The notes under the pieces were generated by a model that had not been told where the DNA came from, searched no databases, and was given only the letters and a program-made list of their open reading frames with translations. A stretch of DNA of 45,418 nucleotides, taken from contig JAFKJB010000025.1 in assembly GCA_017306155.1 (NCBI GenBank), forward strand, positions 1 through 45,418. The letters run 5' to 3'. Both the position numbers and the translations under genes were made by a program. Source of the stretch: Nitrosospira multiformis. Its GTDB lineage: Bacteria > Pseudomonadota > Gammaproteobacteria > Burkholderiales > Nitrosomonadaceae. Each line of letters begins with the position of its first letter. The first letter of the stretch is position 1. Shown here piece after piece: positions 27,501 through 34,660 of the stretch.

Positions 27501-29564
27501 CTGCTGCTGGTCGGCCTCGGCCTTGCTCTGGGCAATCAGCGAATCGTAGAATCCTTCCAGGTCTCTCTGCTGCTCGGCATTCGCCTTGATCACATCGCCG
27601 ACCAGCTCGCCCGACTTGATGATGTTCTCATTGAGTGTCCTGCCGACATCGATCACCCGTTCTTCCAGGCGCCGGGCGGCCATGCGCTGTTCGTTTTGCG
27701 CCACCTGCAGCTGTATCCTGTCCAGATAGCCGAGTATGCTCTGCACATACTGCTCGTAGTCTGTGTAAGGCAGGATCGGAACGAAGCTGCCATATTTCGG
27801 ATTGATGGCGTAGCTGGCAAGGTCCATCGCACGGATACGCAACGCAAGCAGTTCTTCGCTGCCGCTTGCACCTGATAGAAATTCCGCCAGCCAGTTCAGA
27901 TAATCGCGCACGAACTGCTGGAGACAACCATTGGCTTTGCCCGATTGGTCGCTGATGACCGCTTCGGCAAACGTCATGGAAAACTGAAGGCTGTTCGCAA
28001 GCAAGGGTACCGCCTCAGCGGAAGGCACGATGCGCACGTCATCCACGACAAAAGGCACTGCCTCCGGACCCTCGCCTTCCAGGTCGAACCTGAGCCCATC
28101 CACGATGACACTGTAACGCGAGCCGGAACTGTTGCTGATCGCCAGGGCACCGAGAAACTCGTCACATCCCAGCTGCAGCGAGTCGAATGCTTCATCCACC
28201 AGGGATATCGCCCTGGGTTGGCCTTGCACTCGCATATCCAGAACCTGCCCGAACAGCCGCACTCTTTTTCCGGGCACCTCGATGGTTTTATTGCTGCTCA
28301 CGGACAATACATTGGCAAGAAGGATGAAATCCTGCACCTCTTCGGCCGCCACAAGCTGCATGTCTGCGAGATCCAGACGTGCCTTGTACGCATTGACAGT
28401 GGGAGTGGCAATGAATGACACGATCCCTGCGGTATCCTGCGGTAGCATGCGGACAAAATCGCGCTGGTCGTAAATGGAAAAATTCGGCTGTATCGTCGTA
28501 CGGTACTTCTGCGCCATCGCGCCTTTGAAGATGCGCTGCCAGATCAGCCCGCGCTTCTGTTCGATCATCACACTCAAGCTGGCAAGACGCACACCTATGA
28601 CTGTCTGCTCGTCGAATTCCTGCTGGAGATCGACAAGCGACAGCGCGGAATTGACGTTGAACAGCGAGAACACGCTATTCTTGCTTGACCACAGCCCATC
28701 CAGCCAATCGCCCCGACCCAGGGTCGAATTGAAGACGGCGGAATTGCTCAGGCAAATGACATTTCCATACTCTTCCACATAGCCGAAGATGCCGGCTGCG
28801 CGGTCAGTCGTAAACTGGACAAAATTTTGCGAGCCAGGACCCGACAGCGGATTGCTGCCATCCGCATAAGCCGACTTTATCCGCGCAAACTGTTCCGGCG
28901 GATAGGCAAACACCTGAAGGATCGTATCGCCCAACTCCACGCCGGAAACATAATGGGTGCCAAATTCGCGGAAAGAATCGAGGACCTTGTTGGCATCCTC
29001 CTTTGTCAGCTGATCGCCGTAATCCTGCAGCCGGCTGCGCCCGGCATGCCCCAATCTGGTTGAAGCCGAAGTGAAGGCGGGGGTGAGGCCATACTCGGGA
29101 TCGGGCTGGCGGGGACGCGCGTGTACCAGAATGCCGCCCACCTCCGACGCATGGTTGTCCGCCCCATCCACCCTTACCAGTTTGACCAGCGCATAGCGTG
29201 ATCCCGGCTTCGTCAAATCCACCCCTATGGTTTTTGAAAGTATTTCCAGGGAAGCCCGGCTGCCAACAGCACCCGCGAGCAAGGCGCCCGGCCCAAAGGC
29301 AGGCGCATCGATGTCGCTGGAAGGCTTGACGACCTCATACGGAATCAACTCGTCCAGTAACTCCAGGGCCGTTTCATGCAGCGTAATCACAGGGTAAGAC
29401 CAGGAGCCCCGATGCTCGACCGGCTCCACGGGCTTTAAATCCATCGCCTGGTGTTCGGCGGAATAAAGGATGTTGAGCAATCCCTTCTGCGGTTGCCAGT
29501 TCGGGTTAAGCCCGCGAACGAGATTGGTGGAAAAACCGATGCTGAAATCCGGATTATTTTTCAT
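24534..29564 (-). CDS. Giant MACPF-like / helical / TULIP(P47)-like protein
   Basis: A 1676-residue protein without signal peptide. Residues about 60-345 contain a MACPF/CDC-type pore-forming signature, FGTHYVSGVELGD (201-213), though the usual closing Gly-Gly is absent. Residues about 600-970 are long amphipathic helices with coiled-coil character (Gln/Glu/Lys-rich 604-720 and 845-890). They enclose a hydrophobic, alanine/valine-rich stretch (about 728-760) that could be a hairpin. Residues 980-1125 are beta-rich and resemble receptor- or subunit-binding modules of insecticidal toxins. From about 1185 (NGWDVVFNMNLEEINRAL) to the end (NLLFPSNNYISF, VPGDLILLGNF) it resembles TULIP lipid-binding proteins of the clostridial P47/OrfX group. 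It lies alone downstream of hipBA. A secreted or released toxin is possible; domain calls rest on motif resemblance. Confidence 0.72.
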   Translation of the reverse strand: MKNNPDFSIGFSTNLVRGLNPNWQPQKGLLNILYSAEHQAMDLKPVEPVEHRGSWSYPVITLHETALELLDELIPYEVVKPSSDIDAPAFGPGALLAGAVGSRASLEILSKTIGVDLTKPGSRYALVKLVRVDGADNHASEVGGILVHARPRQPDPEYGLTPAFTSASTRLGHAGRSRLQDYGDQLTKEDANKVLDSFREFGTHYVSGVELGDTILQVFAYPPEQFARIKSAYADGSNPLSGPGSQNFVQFTTDRAAGIFGYVEEYGNVICLSNSAVFNSTLGRGDWLDGLWSSKNSVFSLFNVNSALSLVDLQQEFDEQTVIGVRLASLSVMIEQKRGLIWQRIFKGAMAQKYRTTIQPNFSIYDQRDFVRMLPQDTAGIVSFIATPTVNAYKARLDLADMQLVAAEEVQDFILLANVLSVSSNKTIEVPGKRVRLFGQVLDMRVQGQPRAISLVDEAFDSLQLGCDEFLGALAISNSSGSRYSVIVDGLRFDLEGEGPEAVPFVVDDVRIVPSAEAVPLLANSLQFSMTFAEAVISDQSGKANGCLQQFVRDYLNWLAEFLSGASGSEELLALRIRAMDLASYAINPKYGSFVPILPYTDYEQYVQSILGYLDRIQLQVAQNEQRMAARRLEERVIDVGRTLNENIIKSGELVGDVIKANAEQQRDLEGFYDSLIAQSKAEADQQQNKINDLRASLFEAQGEVNLAVQKYKSAVQQWQTMEAIKFGLEVATNLFSLGTSIAVPASSISAVKDLGLTVQRIQKTLNVLNALSKLYTGASTGAKGLENAQHALDDLDDAQFGNPSMLSWDEMSIQFNQIMASGPDIKPEKASLQAVFATMVLRGKAVTGAESALHVLQRDIYTNQKQKEINSRQAKRLEELRQKLHPAQVKDLDRSAIDLVALTGHLTFIQNQMLTILAKAFLMQDLALQYANLQPATPVLAYSLLKFSAAVVQQKAATLEAKSLLAQYQVTRTRPIEYVIEGVKPEELTGGNIFRTTIFLDAPAFYQYVNARIVSVVASVEGVRSTESGTYLLRLAYGGTPFHDRNLHRDPLTFRTPWRERIYNYNAPDNSPRFSDGGQSWSEGVSRVTPFSIWEISLPNTSTNKGLRFNGDSLTIRLSFVLEARIADAQKIMQRRALSRLLASGLPPVLAAPAAEGFRPLLAAAPALPSADTLLKQMYAQGSCTNGWDVVFNMNLEEINRALKDQYEALKKDTAYKNRIVVNTSEKYPGDVTVINRFTIEYGYPLLDFSINNNNTAMLKMEVLNGSVQRCSKVGSLPEQCDIPQSIGGETLTAVIQLAKVAGTVKIDNSNHNVLRVQLDMKEGTFSISNLDLSDATKVEFNKAVKEYFVNNPVVYLINQLDLTAIPTLESLKPSDFIFKPLQTPGNNEMLQLFIMTGGRAALNYSQAFLNNIPEPIPQGQSNSMMVRSALIFKDVLPQSLRNNGWALQGVDPGSSAKAWSAKFTSASVTGSVNLSKLNHTSSTSSGHGSGSITEYTYSIPGGNDVSWSLADTTIIVQPNGQMYYSGSRGQSLQYNQRACTSYYPCLWNCDPRCSDSKLATDVTIEAKAALPLSVGGSGRNQTIEIKTSGQGVIVSGHLSGGGPSGSDDLAAQVNQQIQSQVPTQIAEKLSIQFDSISVFALKNLLFPSNNYISFSSCAVPGDLILLGNFNSAKS

Positions 29565-29600
29565 GATTTATGCATATCCCTGAAAGATTGGCGATGAGGA

Positions 29601-29623
29601 TCAAGCAGGTGGTTCCTGCTTGA
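29601..29623. terminator. Perfect hairpin between hipA and the MACPF gene
   Basis: TCAAGCAGG / CCTGCTTGA (29601-29609 and 29615-29623) is a nine-base perfect stem with loop TGGTT. It lies after the hipA stop and upstream of the MACPF ATG on the same strand. There is no T-run; it may end the hipBA transcript or bind a regulator of the downstream gene. Confidence 0.5.
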
Positions 29624-29710
29624 AGAGGAAGAGACGTGGTAAGGCTGAGCCAAAAAGGATATACAGACCGTTAGCGCTTCAAGACTCGGGAATAGGGGCA
29701 GATTGCCGCT

Positions 29711-30988
29711 CTATTTGAGGTTTTGCCGATTTGGCTCCGTCAGTCGCCGTACGGTCAATGCCGAACGCTGTTCAATCATCCTGATTATGCTCTCCACCAG
29801 CGGATGGCCAGAGAAGCCGCTATCAGGTGCCGATTGGAGTTGACGGGCAGTCTTGGGCAGCGTTCTTGCCAGCTCCAGGATGCGTTTTCGAGCTTGCGCC
29901 TTGGCCAGGCCAGCTGCCTCCGCAAACTGATCCCAGTGCCGCGCCTGTACCTCGCTGAACTTGTATTTGCTGCCGAGCTTCATCGCCATTTTGGGAGTGA
30001 GGTTTGGGTACACCGCGGTCGAGAGCGTATCGTAGAGCGGAGCCAATATCGGCATCTTGCCCGTATAGAGCAAAGAGAAGTTCTTGGCGTGCGCGTCGTG
30101 ATTGCCAATAAGGGTATTGAATATCACATAATCGAACAGCCGCAGCACCTGCGGCGCACTGGGCCGTGGGGCGCGACGCACCAGGTCAAAGCACTGGGCA
30201 AGGCCGGGGCCGCCCTCGCTCTGGTACTTCATCTCCGGCACCACGCCCAGCGCCTGGCAGAAATCTTCCTGATGCAACCGCTGGATGTAGCCTTGTGGAT
30301 TGATTAGTCGATCATAGCGTTCAACCAATAGAAACCGGAGCCCGCCAAGGGAGCGTATCTGCGAACGTGCTGCCCTGAGTCTCACCACTTCGGCCAATGC
30401 CAGGCAAAACCCCTCGTTGGTCACGCTGTCTTCCAGCGCGGAAATGAGGGGCTTGAGGATGTGCGTGCTTGCCGTGCCATTCCTGGGGAGGCCAATCCTG
30501 TTCCCGTCGACAGTCACCGGGAGCTTGTCCTGCGCGCCTGCCAGCGAAAGACGCAGACCATCCTTTCCGGCCAGCATGGGGCGGCGGGGCAGTTCCTCAA
30601 GAATGGCGACAATATCCCTATCGTTCAACCATTCCACATCATCGCCCGAACTTTGCTGGAGCAGCGGCTGGCCTGGCTCGAGAAAGGTAACAGCGCCAGC
30701 GCACTCACCCCCGATATGGTCCAGAAGGGCAAAATCGTTCTGCGCTGAAACATGGAACTGGCGTGCGATCATGCGGCGCAGTCGGCCTTCCGGAAGCAGT
30801 CCGGCGAAAAACGGTCGCGCAGCGTGGTCGTCAAAGGACTCTGCTCGAAGTGGCAACGAATGGGACAGCGGGACCGCGTCCGTTCGCACCAGCCACTCCG
30901 CCGCATACCGGAACATGAGGCGCCCGGTGATCAGCGTCAAAGTGCCTACGCGATTGGCAAACAGCCAGACTTCGAGTTCATGTGTCAT
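29711..30988 (-). CDS. hipA: HipA-type serine/threonine kinase toxin
   Basis: A 425-residue HipA-family kinase. In E. coli, HipA phosphorylates glutamyl-tRNA synthetase, stalls translation and induces persistence. It has the N-terminal couple-like domain, the phosphate-loop region LSLAGAQDKLPV with Ser148 at the position of the autophosphorylated serine, the catalytic GNHDAHAKNFSLL (Asp298, Asn303) and the metal-binding APLYDTLS (Asp320). All key residues are present, so it appears active. It overlaps hipB by 11 bases. The C-terminal tail after about residue 400 is Arg-rich. Confidence 0.92.
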   Translation of the reverse strand: MTHELEVWLFANRVGTLTLITGRLMFRYAAEWLVRTDAVPLSHSLPLRAESFDDHAARPFFAGLLPEGRLRRMIARQFHVSAQNDFALLDHIGGECAGAVTFLEPGQPLLQQSSGDDVEWLNDRDIVAILEELPRRPMLAGKDGLRLSLAGAQDKLPVTVDGNRIGLPRNGTASTHILKPLISALEDSVTNEGFCLALAEVVRLRAARSQIRSLGGLRFLLVERYDRLINPQGYIQRLHQEDFCQALGVVPEMKYQSEGGPGLAQCFDLVRRAPRPSAPQVLRLFDYVIFNTLIGNHDAHAKNFSLLYTGKMPILAPLYDTLSTAVYPNLTPKMAMKLGSKYKFSEVQARHWDQFAEAAGLAKAQARKRILELARTLPKTARQLQSAPDSGFSGHPLVESIIRMIEQRSALTVRRLTEPNRQNLK

Positions 30989-31226
30989 GCCCGCTGCCCT
31001 CGCTGGTTGCTGTCGGCAGTCCGCTCAGATTGAATTCCCCACCCAGCACGTTGATGACACGAAGCACATTTTCCAGCCGCACGGTCGGCTTGCCGGCCTC
31101 AAGTTCCACAATGAAGCGCAAGCCTACCCCCGCGGCCAGCGCCAGTTGAGACTGTGTCAATCCCAAGTGCTTGCGAACGGCCCGCAGAGCCGCGCCAAGT
31201 TGTTGTGATGTATGAATCGTGATCAT
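30978..31226 (-). CDS. hipB: HipB-type antitoxin and repressor
   Basis: An 82-residue XRE-type protein with a helix-turn-helix (about residues 8-62: LGAALRAVRKHLGLTQSQLALAAGVGLRFIVELEAGKPTVRLENVLRVI) and a short Ser/Gly-rich tail. HipB proteins neutralise HipA and repress the operon cooperatively. Its ATG lies in the right arm of the first operator, so autoregulation would cover both promoter and start codon. Confidence 0.93.
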   Translation of the reverse strand: MITIHTSQQLGAALRAVRKHLGLTQSQLALAAGVGLRFIVELEAGKPTVRLENVLRVINVLGGEFNLSGLPTATSEGSGHDT

Positions 31227-31249
31227 AATTTCCCGAACGGGAAATTATG
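31224..31249. promoter_or_regulatory. hipBA operator O1, spanning the hipB start codon
   Basis: Perfect palindrome with 12-base arms CATAATTTCCCG and CGGGAAATTATG around AA. On the minus strand the left arm supplies the -10 box and the right arm contains the hipB ATG. Core TTTCCCG/CGGGAAA is shared with O2. Confidence 0.85.
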
Positions 31250-31272
31250 ATTAAAAAAACGGTATTTTACAA
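31244..31272 (-). promoter_or_regulatory. hipBA promoter
   Basis: On the minus strand: -35 TTGTAA (31272-31267), a 17-base spacer and -10 CATAAT (31249-31244). The start site would fall only about 10 bases before the ATG, so the mRNA is nearly leaderless with GGGAAA as the only ribosome binding site. Confidence 0.65.
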
Positions 31273-31276
31273 GGAA

Positions 31277-31296
31277 AATTTCCCGATCGGGAAATT
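31277..31296. promoter_or_regulatory. hipBA operator O2
   Basis: Perfect 20-base palindrome with 10-base arms AATTTCCCGA and TCGGGAAATT just upstream of the -35 box. Its centre is 50 bases from that of O1, close to five helical turns, which places both sites on about the same face of the DNA. Confidence 0.85.
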
Positions 31297-31399
31297 CATG
31301 GGAAGCTAAAGCGTCTGGGGCAGCAATATTTCGACCAAAAATGTGAAGCGGTGGACAGTTAAAAGTTGTGTCTTGTTCCCGATTTGCATATGGACAAGC

Positions 31400-31950
31400 G
31401 TTGAGCTTCACCAGTTGTTCCCGCCCGCGATTCAAAAGCTTGCTGTCTGTGGGATAGGCAATAGCTTTTCTCCTGGACGGTGCTGTCTACGATGACCGCT
31501 GCACGGATAGTCTGGGCCAGTAACCATTCCATACCGCCTGCTCCAATCTGCTGTCGCCAACGAATAAGTGAACCCGGATCAATGGGTGGATTGTGCTGGA
31601 ACCAGGTTTCACAGAACAATTGCCAGTAGGGATTTTCCACCCAGCTCCATACCCCCTCTTCATCCGATAGCGCGAAGGTGCCTTGCAGGTCCACGGCCGG
31701 AAGGGAAAAAGCCTGCCCACTCATGCTCGAACACTGACCATTCGATATGCTGCACAAGTTGCGCCAAGGGGTGTTTTGGGTTGACCAACTCATCCAGTCG
31801 TTGGCGAAACAGGTCATTGCTCTTTGGTGTGCCTGGCTTTGGTCCCACTACAGCCTCCTGAATTTGCAAGGAAATTGCAATAATTTTACCAGAAACAGGC
31901 AAGTTCAACGCGTAAACTCAGAATAACATTCAATAAAATCAGTAAGTTAT
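31400..31950 (-). mobile_element. Decayed IS5-like element remnant
   Basis: It comprises the transposase remnant and a leader of about 100 bases (31849-31950). Bases 31825-31950 match window positions 1-127 with few differences, ending at AGTAAGTTAT in both. The left boundary near 31400 is where transposase similarity stops. The right end lies within about five bases of the stop codon of the first island gene. Confidence 0.75.
31405..31848 (-). pseudogene. IS5-family transposase, frameshifted and truncated
   Basis: The N-terminal half of an IS5-type transposase can be read across three frames. VVGPKPGTPKSNDLFRQRLD starts it, and EWAGFFPSGRG follows in the first frame. A gap of roughly ten residues and a frame change come before LSDEEGVWSWVENPYWQLFC and SLIRWRQQIGAGGMEWLLAQ. 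A further frame change comes before NRGREQLVKL. The C-terminal half with most of the DDE catalytic residues is missing. It is inactive. Confidence 0.85.
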
Positions 31951-31954
31951 GATA

Positions 31955-32587
31955 TCATTCAGGACGACTAGCTGATTGAAGCGCTTCCAACACTTGCTCA
32001 ACAATTAATGTCCTTGTGCCTTCATTATGAGCAAAATCATTGCTGGCACTGTCTATTAATAGAACCTTTTGAGTTTCAGGAAGAGTTGAAATAAGAGATG
32101 TCAGACTGTCATTAAGCGAGGCCAGATAATTGACCGTAATGCTCTTTTCAATCTCTCTGCCTCGGGAGGCGATACGTTGAAGCTGAATCTCTGGGGAACA
32201 TTGAAGAAAAATAAGCAAAGCGGGAGGCACAAGATGACTGGAGGCTTCCTTATAAACCTTGTGAAACGTATCAAGACGACTACCACTTAATGTTACATTA
32301 GCATACGCACAATCGAGGGCTAGAGAGAAATCACAGGCGAAATTTTGTTGTAAGCTTGAACCTATTTTGATCTGATGATAATGCTGCAATAGGAAAGTAA
32401 TTTCTGTTTCAAACGCGGTGTTGACTGGATCTATATAGAAAGCTTCCCAGAAGGGATTGCTAGAAAAATTCTCCAAGAAAATTTGTATTTCACGCGAACC
32501 TAGTAGATTCGCAAGAGTTGTTTTCCCTGAAGCAATGCTTCCGCAGATCTCAATCCTCACAGCATTGTTGTGAAATGGAGTTATCAT
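31955..32587 (-). CDS. Deoxynucleoside-kinase-like P-loop protein
   Basis: A 210-residue protein of the deoxynucleoside kinase (dNK/dGK) fold. It has the Walker A motif GSIASGKTT (residues 16-24), a LEN segment with Glu39 at the position of the catalytic base, NPFWEAFYIDP, the helix EITFLLQHYHQIK, and a Lid-like RIASRGREIEKSI. The usual D-R-S motif is replaced by CDFSLALDCAYA, seen in a divergent subgroup. Family members phosphorylate deoxynucleosides with ATP. It is the last gene of the four-gene island operon and overlaps the preceding gene by 38 bases. Its substrate cannot be assigned. Confidence 0.8.
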   Translation of the reverse strand: MITPFHNNAVRIEICGSIASGKTTLANLLGSREIQIFLENFSSNPFWEAFYIDPVNTAFETEITFLLQHYHQIKIGSSLQQNFACDFSLALDCAYANVTLSGSRLDTFHKVYKEASSHLVPPALLIFLQCSPEIQLQRIASRGREIEKSITVNYLASLNDSLTSLISTLPETQKVLLIDSASNDFAHNEGTRTLIVEQVLEALQSASRPE

Positions 32588-33620
32588 ATTTCAGCTTGCC
32601 TTGAGAAAGCGCATTTACAACTGACGTTAAGCGATTTTCCTGATAGGGTTGATCCAAATGCGTCCACTTTTCGCGTGTTTCGATTTTCACTTCCAATAGG
32701 GAAATTTTTTCCTTCAGATCGAGAATATCCACTCTCTGTTCTTCAATTGTCCTTTCAAGAATCACTTCTCTAGCCGATGACTCTCGAACATATTGGTTAG
32801 CATCTTGAACCAATCCTATAATAGGGACTACCAAGCCTATTACAGTAAGAAATAAAGCTCCAACTCCCCCAAAAGTTATTTGGCGAACCCTCGTCATCGC
32901 TTTGCTCGAAGCACTTATCGCTTGTTCAATTTCTAAAGGGATGGAACTACGCGCTGGCTTACCTTCTAAACCCACTTTATTTAGATACTTCTGGGGCGTT
33001 AAATATCGATTATTACCGGGAAAGTGCTTATATCCAGTTAGATCGCTATTATCGATCCAATGAAGATGGGGAGAAATTTTTGTAAACTCTACCCAGATAA
33101 GGCCTTCCCCGCCAATTATTGTATATGGTTCGGATGTTAAATTATGCAGAGGTATGAATAGACGTCCAGCAAACCCAGGATCAACCAATGGTCCAGTTCC
33201 AAGAAGCAGTCCTCGATGAACATGTTTAATGCGCAGATTGAATCTCAGAGCAATGTAATCGGGCAGGCGAAATGTTGTCTTTGGTGAGACGAACACTATG
33301 GAATTTTTGTCAATTGGGAATGGCTCGTCAAGTTCAATCTTTTTTTTTGTAAAATCCTTTTTATCTCCATCTTTCCAATAATAAACCTCACCATCAAAAT
33401 CGATCTCATACGAAGCAGATTTAAGCTTCCCTTCTTTTGCCAGATTAAAAGGATGAACCATTCCGGTTACTCTGACATATTCAGAAATGTCCCTTGAGTT
33501 CAGTAGTGCGGCAGGAATTTTGGTAAACGGGTCTGTGTGTTCATATTGCTGAAAATGGATATCCGCTTCTTCGTCAGACTCTGGAAAGGTGATTTTAGCT
33601 AGATCAGTGTTCAATGCCAT
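32550..33620 (-). CDS. Membrane-anchored dCTP-deaminase-like protein, catalytic Glu replaced
   Basis: A 356-residue protein. Residues about 30-190 resemble the dCTP deaminase/dUTPase fold: KSASYEIDFDGEVYYW corresponds to the SASYDLRLG region and GPLVDPGFAGRLFIPLHNLTS to the VDPGFxGRxTLEL region. In active deaminases the Glu of that last motif is the catalytic base; here it is Pro157, so deamination is unlikely. A transmembrane helix (249-271, FGGVGALFLTVIGLVVPIIGLV) and a coiled coil (about 278-318) follow. A nucleotide sensor tethered to the membrane fits these features; that is inference. It overlaps both neighbours. Confidence 0.78.
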   Translation of the reverse strand: MALNTDLAKITFPESDEEADIHFQQYEHTDPFTKIPAALLNSRDISEYVRVTGMVHPFNLAKEGKLKSASYEIDFDGEVYYWKDGDKKDFTKKKIELDEPFPIDKNSIVFVSPKTTFRLPDYIALRFNLRIKHVHRGLLLGTGPLVDPGFAGRLFIPLHNLTSEPYTIIGGEGLIWVEFTKISPHLHWIDNSDLTGYKHFPGNNRYLTPQKYLNKVGLEGKPARSSIPLEIEQAISASSKAMTRVRQITFGGVGALFLTVIGLVVPIIGLVQDANQYVRESSAREVILERTIEEQRVDILDLKEKISLLEVKIETREKWTHLDQPYQENRLTSVVNALSQGKLKYDNSISQQCCED

Positions 33621-34660
33621 TTCTTCGCCATCTTAATTTCATTACCCTGCCGATTTATCAACAAATCCTGACCAAAACCATAATAGTCAACGGCCCTACC
33701 GAGATTAGCCTCAACTTCTTGAACAAATTGGGTAGTAGAATTGGTTAGCGATTTTAAAACTGCGCAATTTCTATCCACGTAATCAAGATGATTTAATACT
33801 ATTCGGGATGGATTGTTTGCAGCAATCGCGTGACGAACTATTTTTACATCGAATCGCGCTATCCGCCTAACGGTGCGAGTTACGGAAGTAAATTCGATGA
33901 ACTGCGATTCACTACCAGCTTCGCTGGTGACTTTATTCCAATCTATTTCGTCTGATAATGGGCCAGAATTACCGGAAACACGTATTGGAAATGTCCTTAA
34001 TACCAGTACAACGTCATCTACATCCCTCGGTCCCAACCCTACTTCCGATAAAAATCCTGCTGCCGTAGTATCACGGCTTGTCACAAATGGATAATGTGGT
34101 GAGTGCAACAAGGAAAGACCATACCCCTGCGTTCCCTCGATAATCACCCGCTCTCTCTTGTCAAGCTTGGAGCGCATAAAGGAAATTGATGGTTGTACAT
34201 ATGGCGCAAGGCGGTCATCATTTTTAGCTAACTTCAGGGAACCGTCACGTTGAATTCTTTTTATAACGGCTGCTCCAGTGCCACTAAGTGTTGAACCAAT
34301 TTCTTCCCGAAGGCGGCTACCTTGCTCCTCTGCGATTTCAGCATCCGTAATAACGGCGGCATTGGGATCAATAATGAGGCGGCTTTCACTTAATCCCGCC
34401 ACTTTGATTTCAGCAAGTAGTATGTCAGGGTTGATGTAACTACCAGCGCCAAGAATACAAGTAACATCAGGCAAAATAGCAGCGGTAGGAAGATGCTTGA
34501 AAATTATCGACTCCCCTGAGGGCGAAATTACGGTGTGGCCGGAGTTGGGACCGCCGATTCGTATTGCTACACTAGCCCCCATTTCCTTCGCCAATGCATG
34601 CGAAACCTTCCCCTTGCCCTCCGAGCCGTACTGCCCGCCAACAATGATGGTTATTGGCAT
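33611..34660 (-). CDS. PurZ-like adenylosuccinate synthetase homologue (Asp to Ser)
   Basis: A 349-residue member of the PurA/PurZ family, shorter than housekeeping PurA (about 430). The GTP loop is GGQYGSEGKGKV: Ser13 stands where PurA has its invariant catalytic Asp (GDEGKGK). Phage PurZ enzymes, which convert dGMP to N6-succinyl-2-amino-dAMP in the 2-aminoadenine (Z) pathway, carry Ser or Gly there. Other family elements are kept: GGPNSGHT with His42, GSTLSGTG, EGTQGYGLSLLHSPHYPFVTSRDTT in part, GLGPRDVDDV, VTRTVRRIARFD and LNHLDYVD. It overlaps both neighbours by ten bases. dGMP specificity is inferred from Ser13 and length; no activity is shown. Confidence 0.82.
   Translation of the reverse strand: MPITIIVGGQYGSEGKGKVSHALAKEMGASVAIRIGGPNSGHTVISPSGESIIFKHLPTAAILPDVTCILGAGSYINPDILLAEIKVAGLSESRLIIDPNAAVITDAEIAEEQGSRLREEIGSTLSGTGAAVIKRIQRDGSLKLAKNDDRLAPYVQPSISFMRSKLDKRERVIIEGTQGYGLSLLHSPHYPFVTSRDTTAAGFLSEVGLGPRDVDDVVLVLRTFPIRVSGNSGPLSDEIDWNKVTSEAGSESQFIEFTSVTRTVRRIARFDVKIVRHAIAANNPSRIVLNHLDYVDRNCAVLKSLTNSTTQFVQEVEANLGRAVDYYGFGQDLLINRQGNEIKMAKKWH

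Noticed and set aside
24534-29564. Tc-toxin TcA subunit
   Set aside because: Some middle segments resemble insecticidal toxin modules, but length, the N-terminal MACPF motif and the TULIP-like end do not fit TcA.
33611-34660. Housekeeping purA
   Set aside because: It is about 80 residues too short, has Ser at the catalytic Asp position, is AT-rich and sits among island genes.
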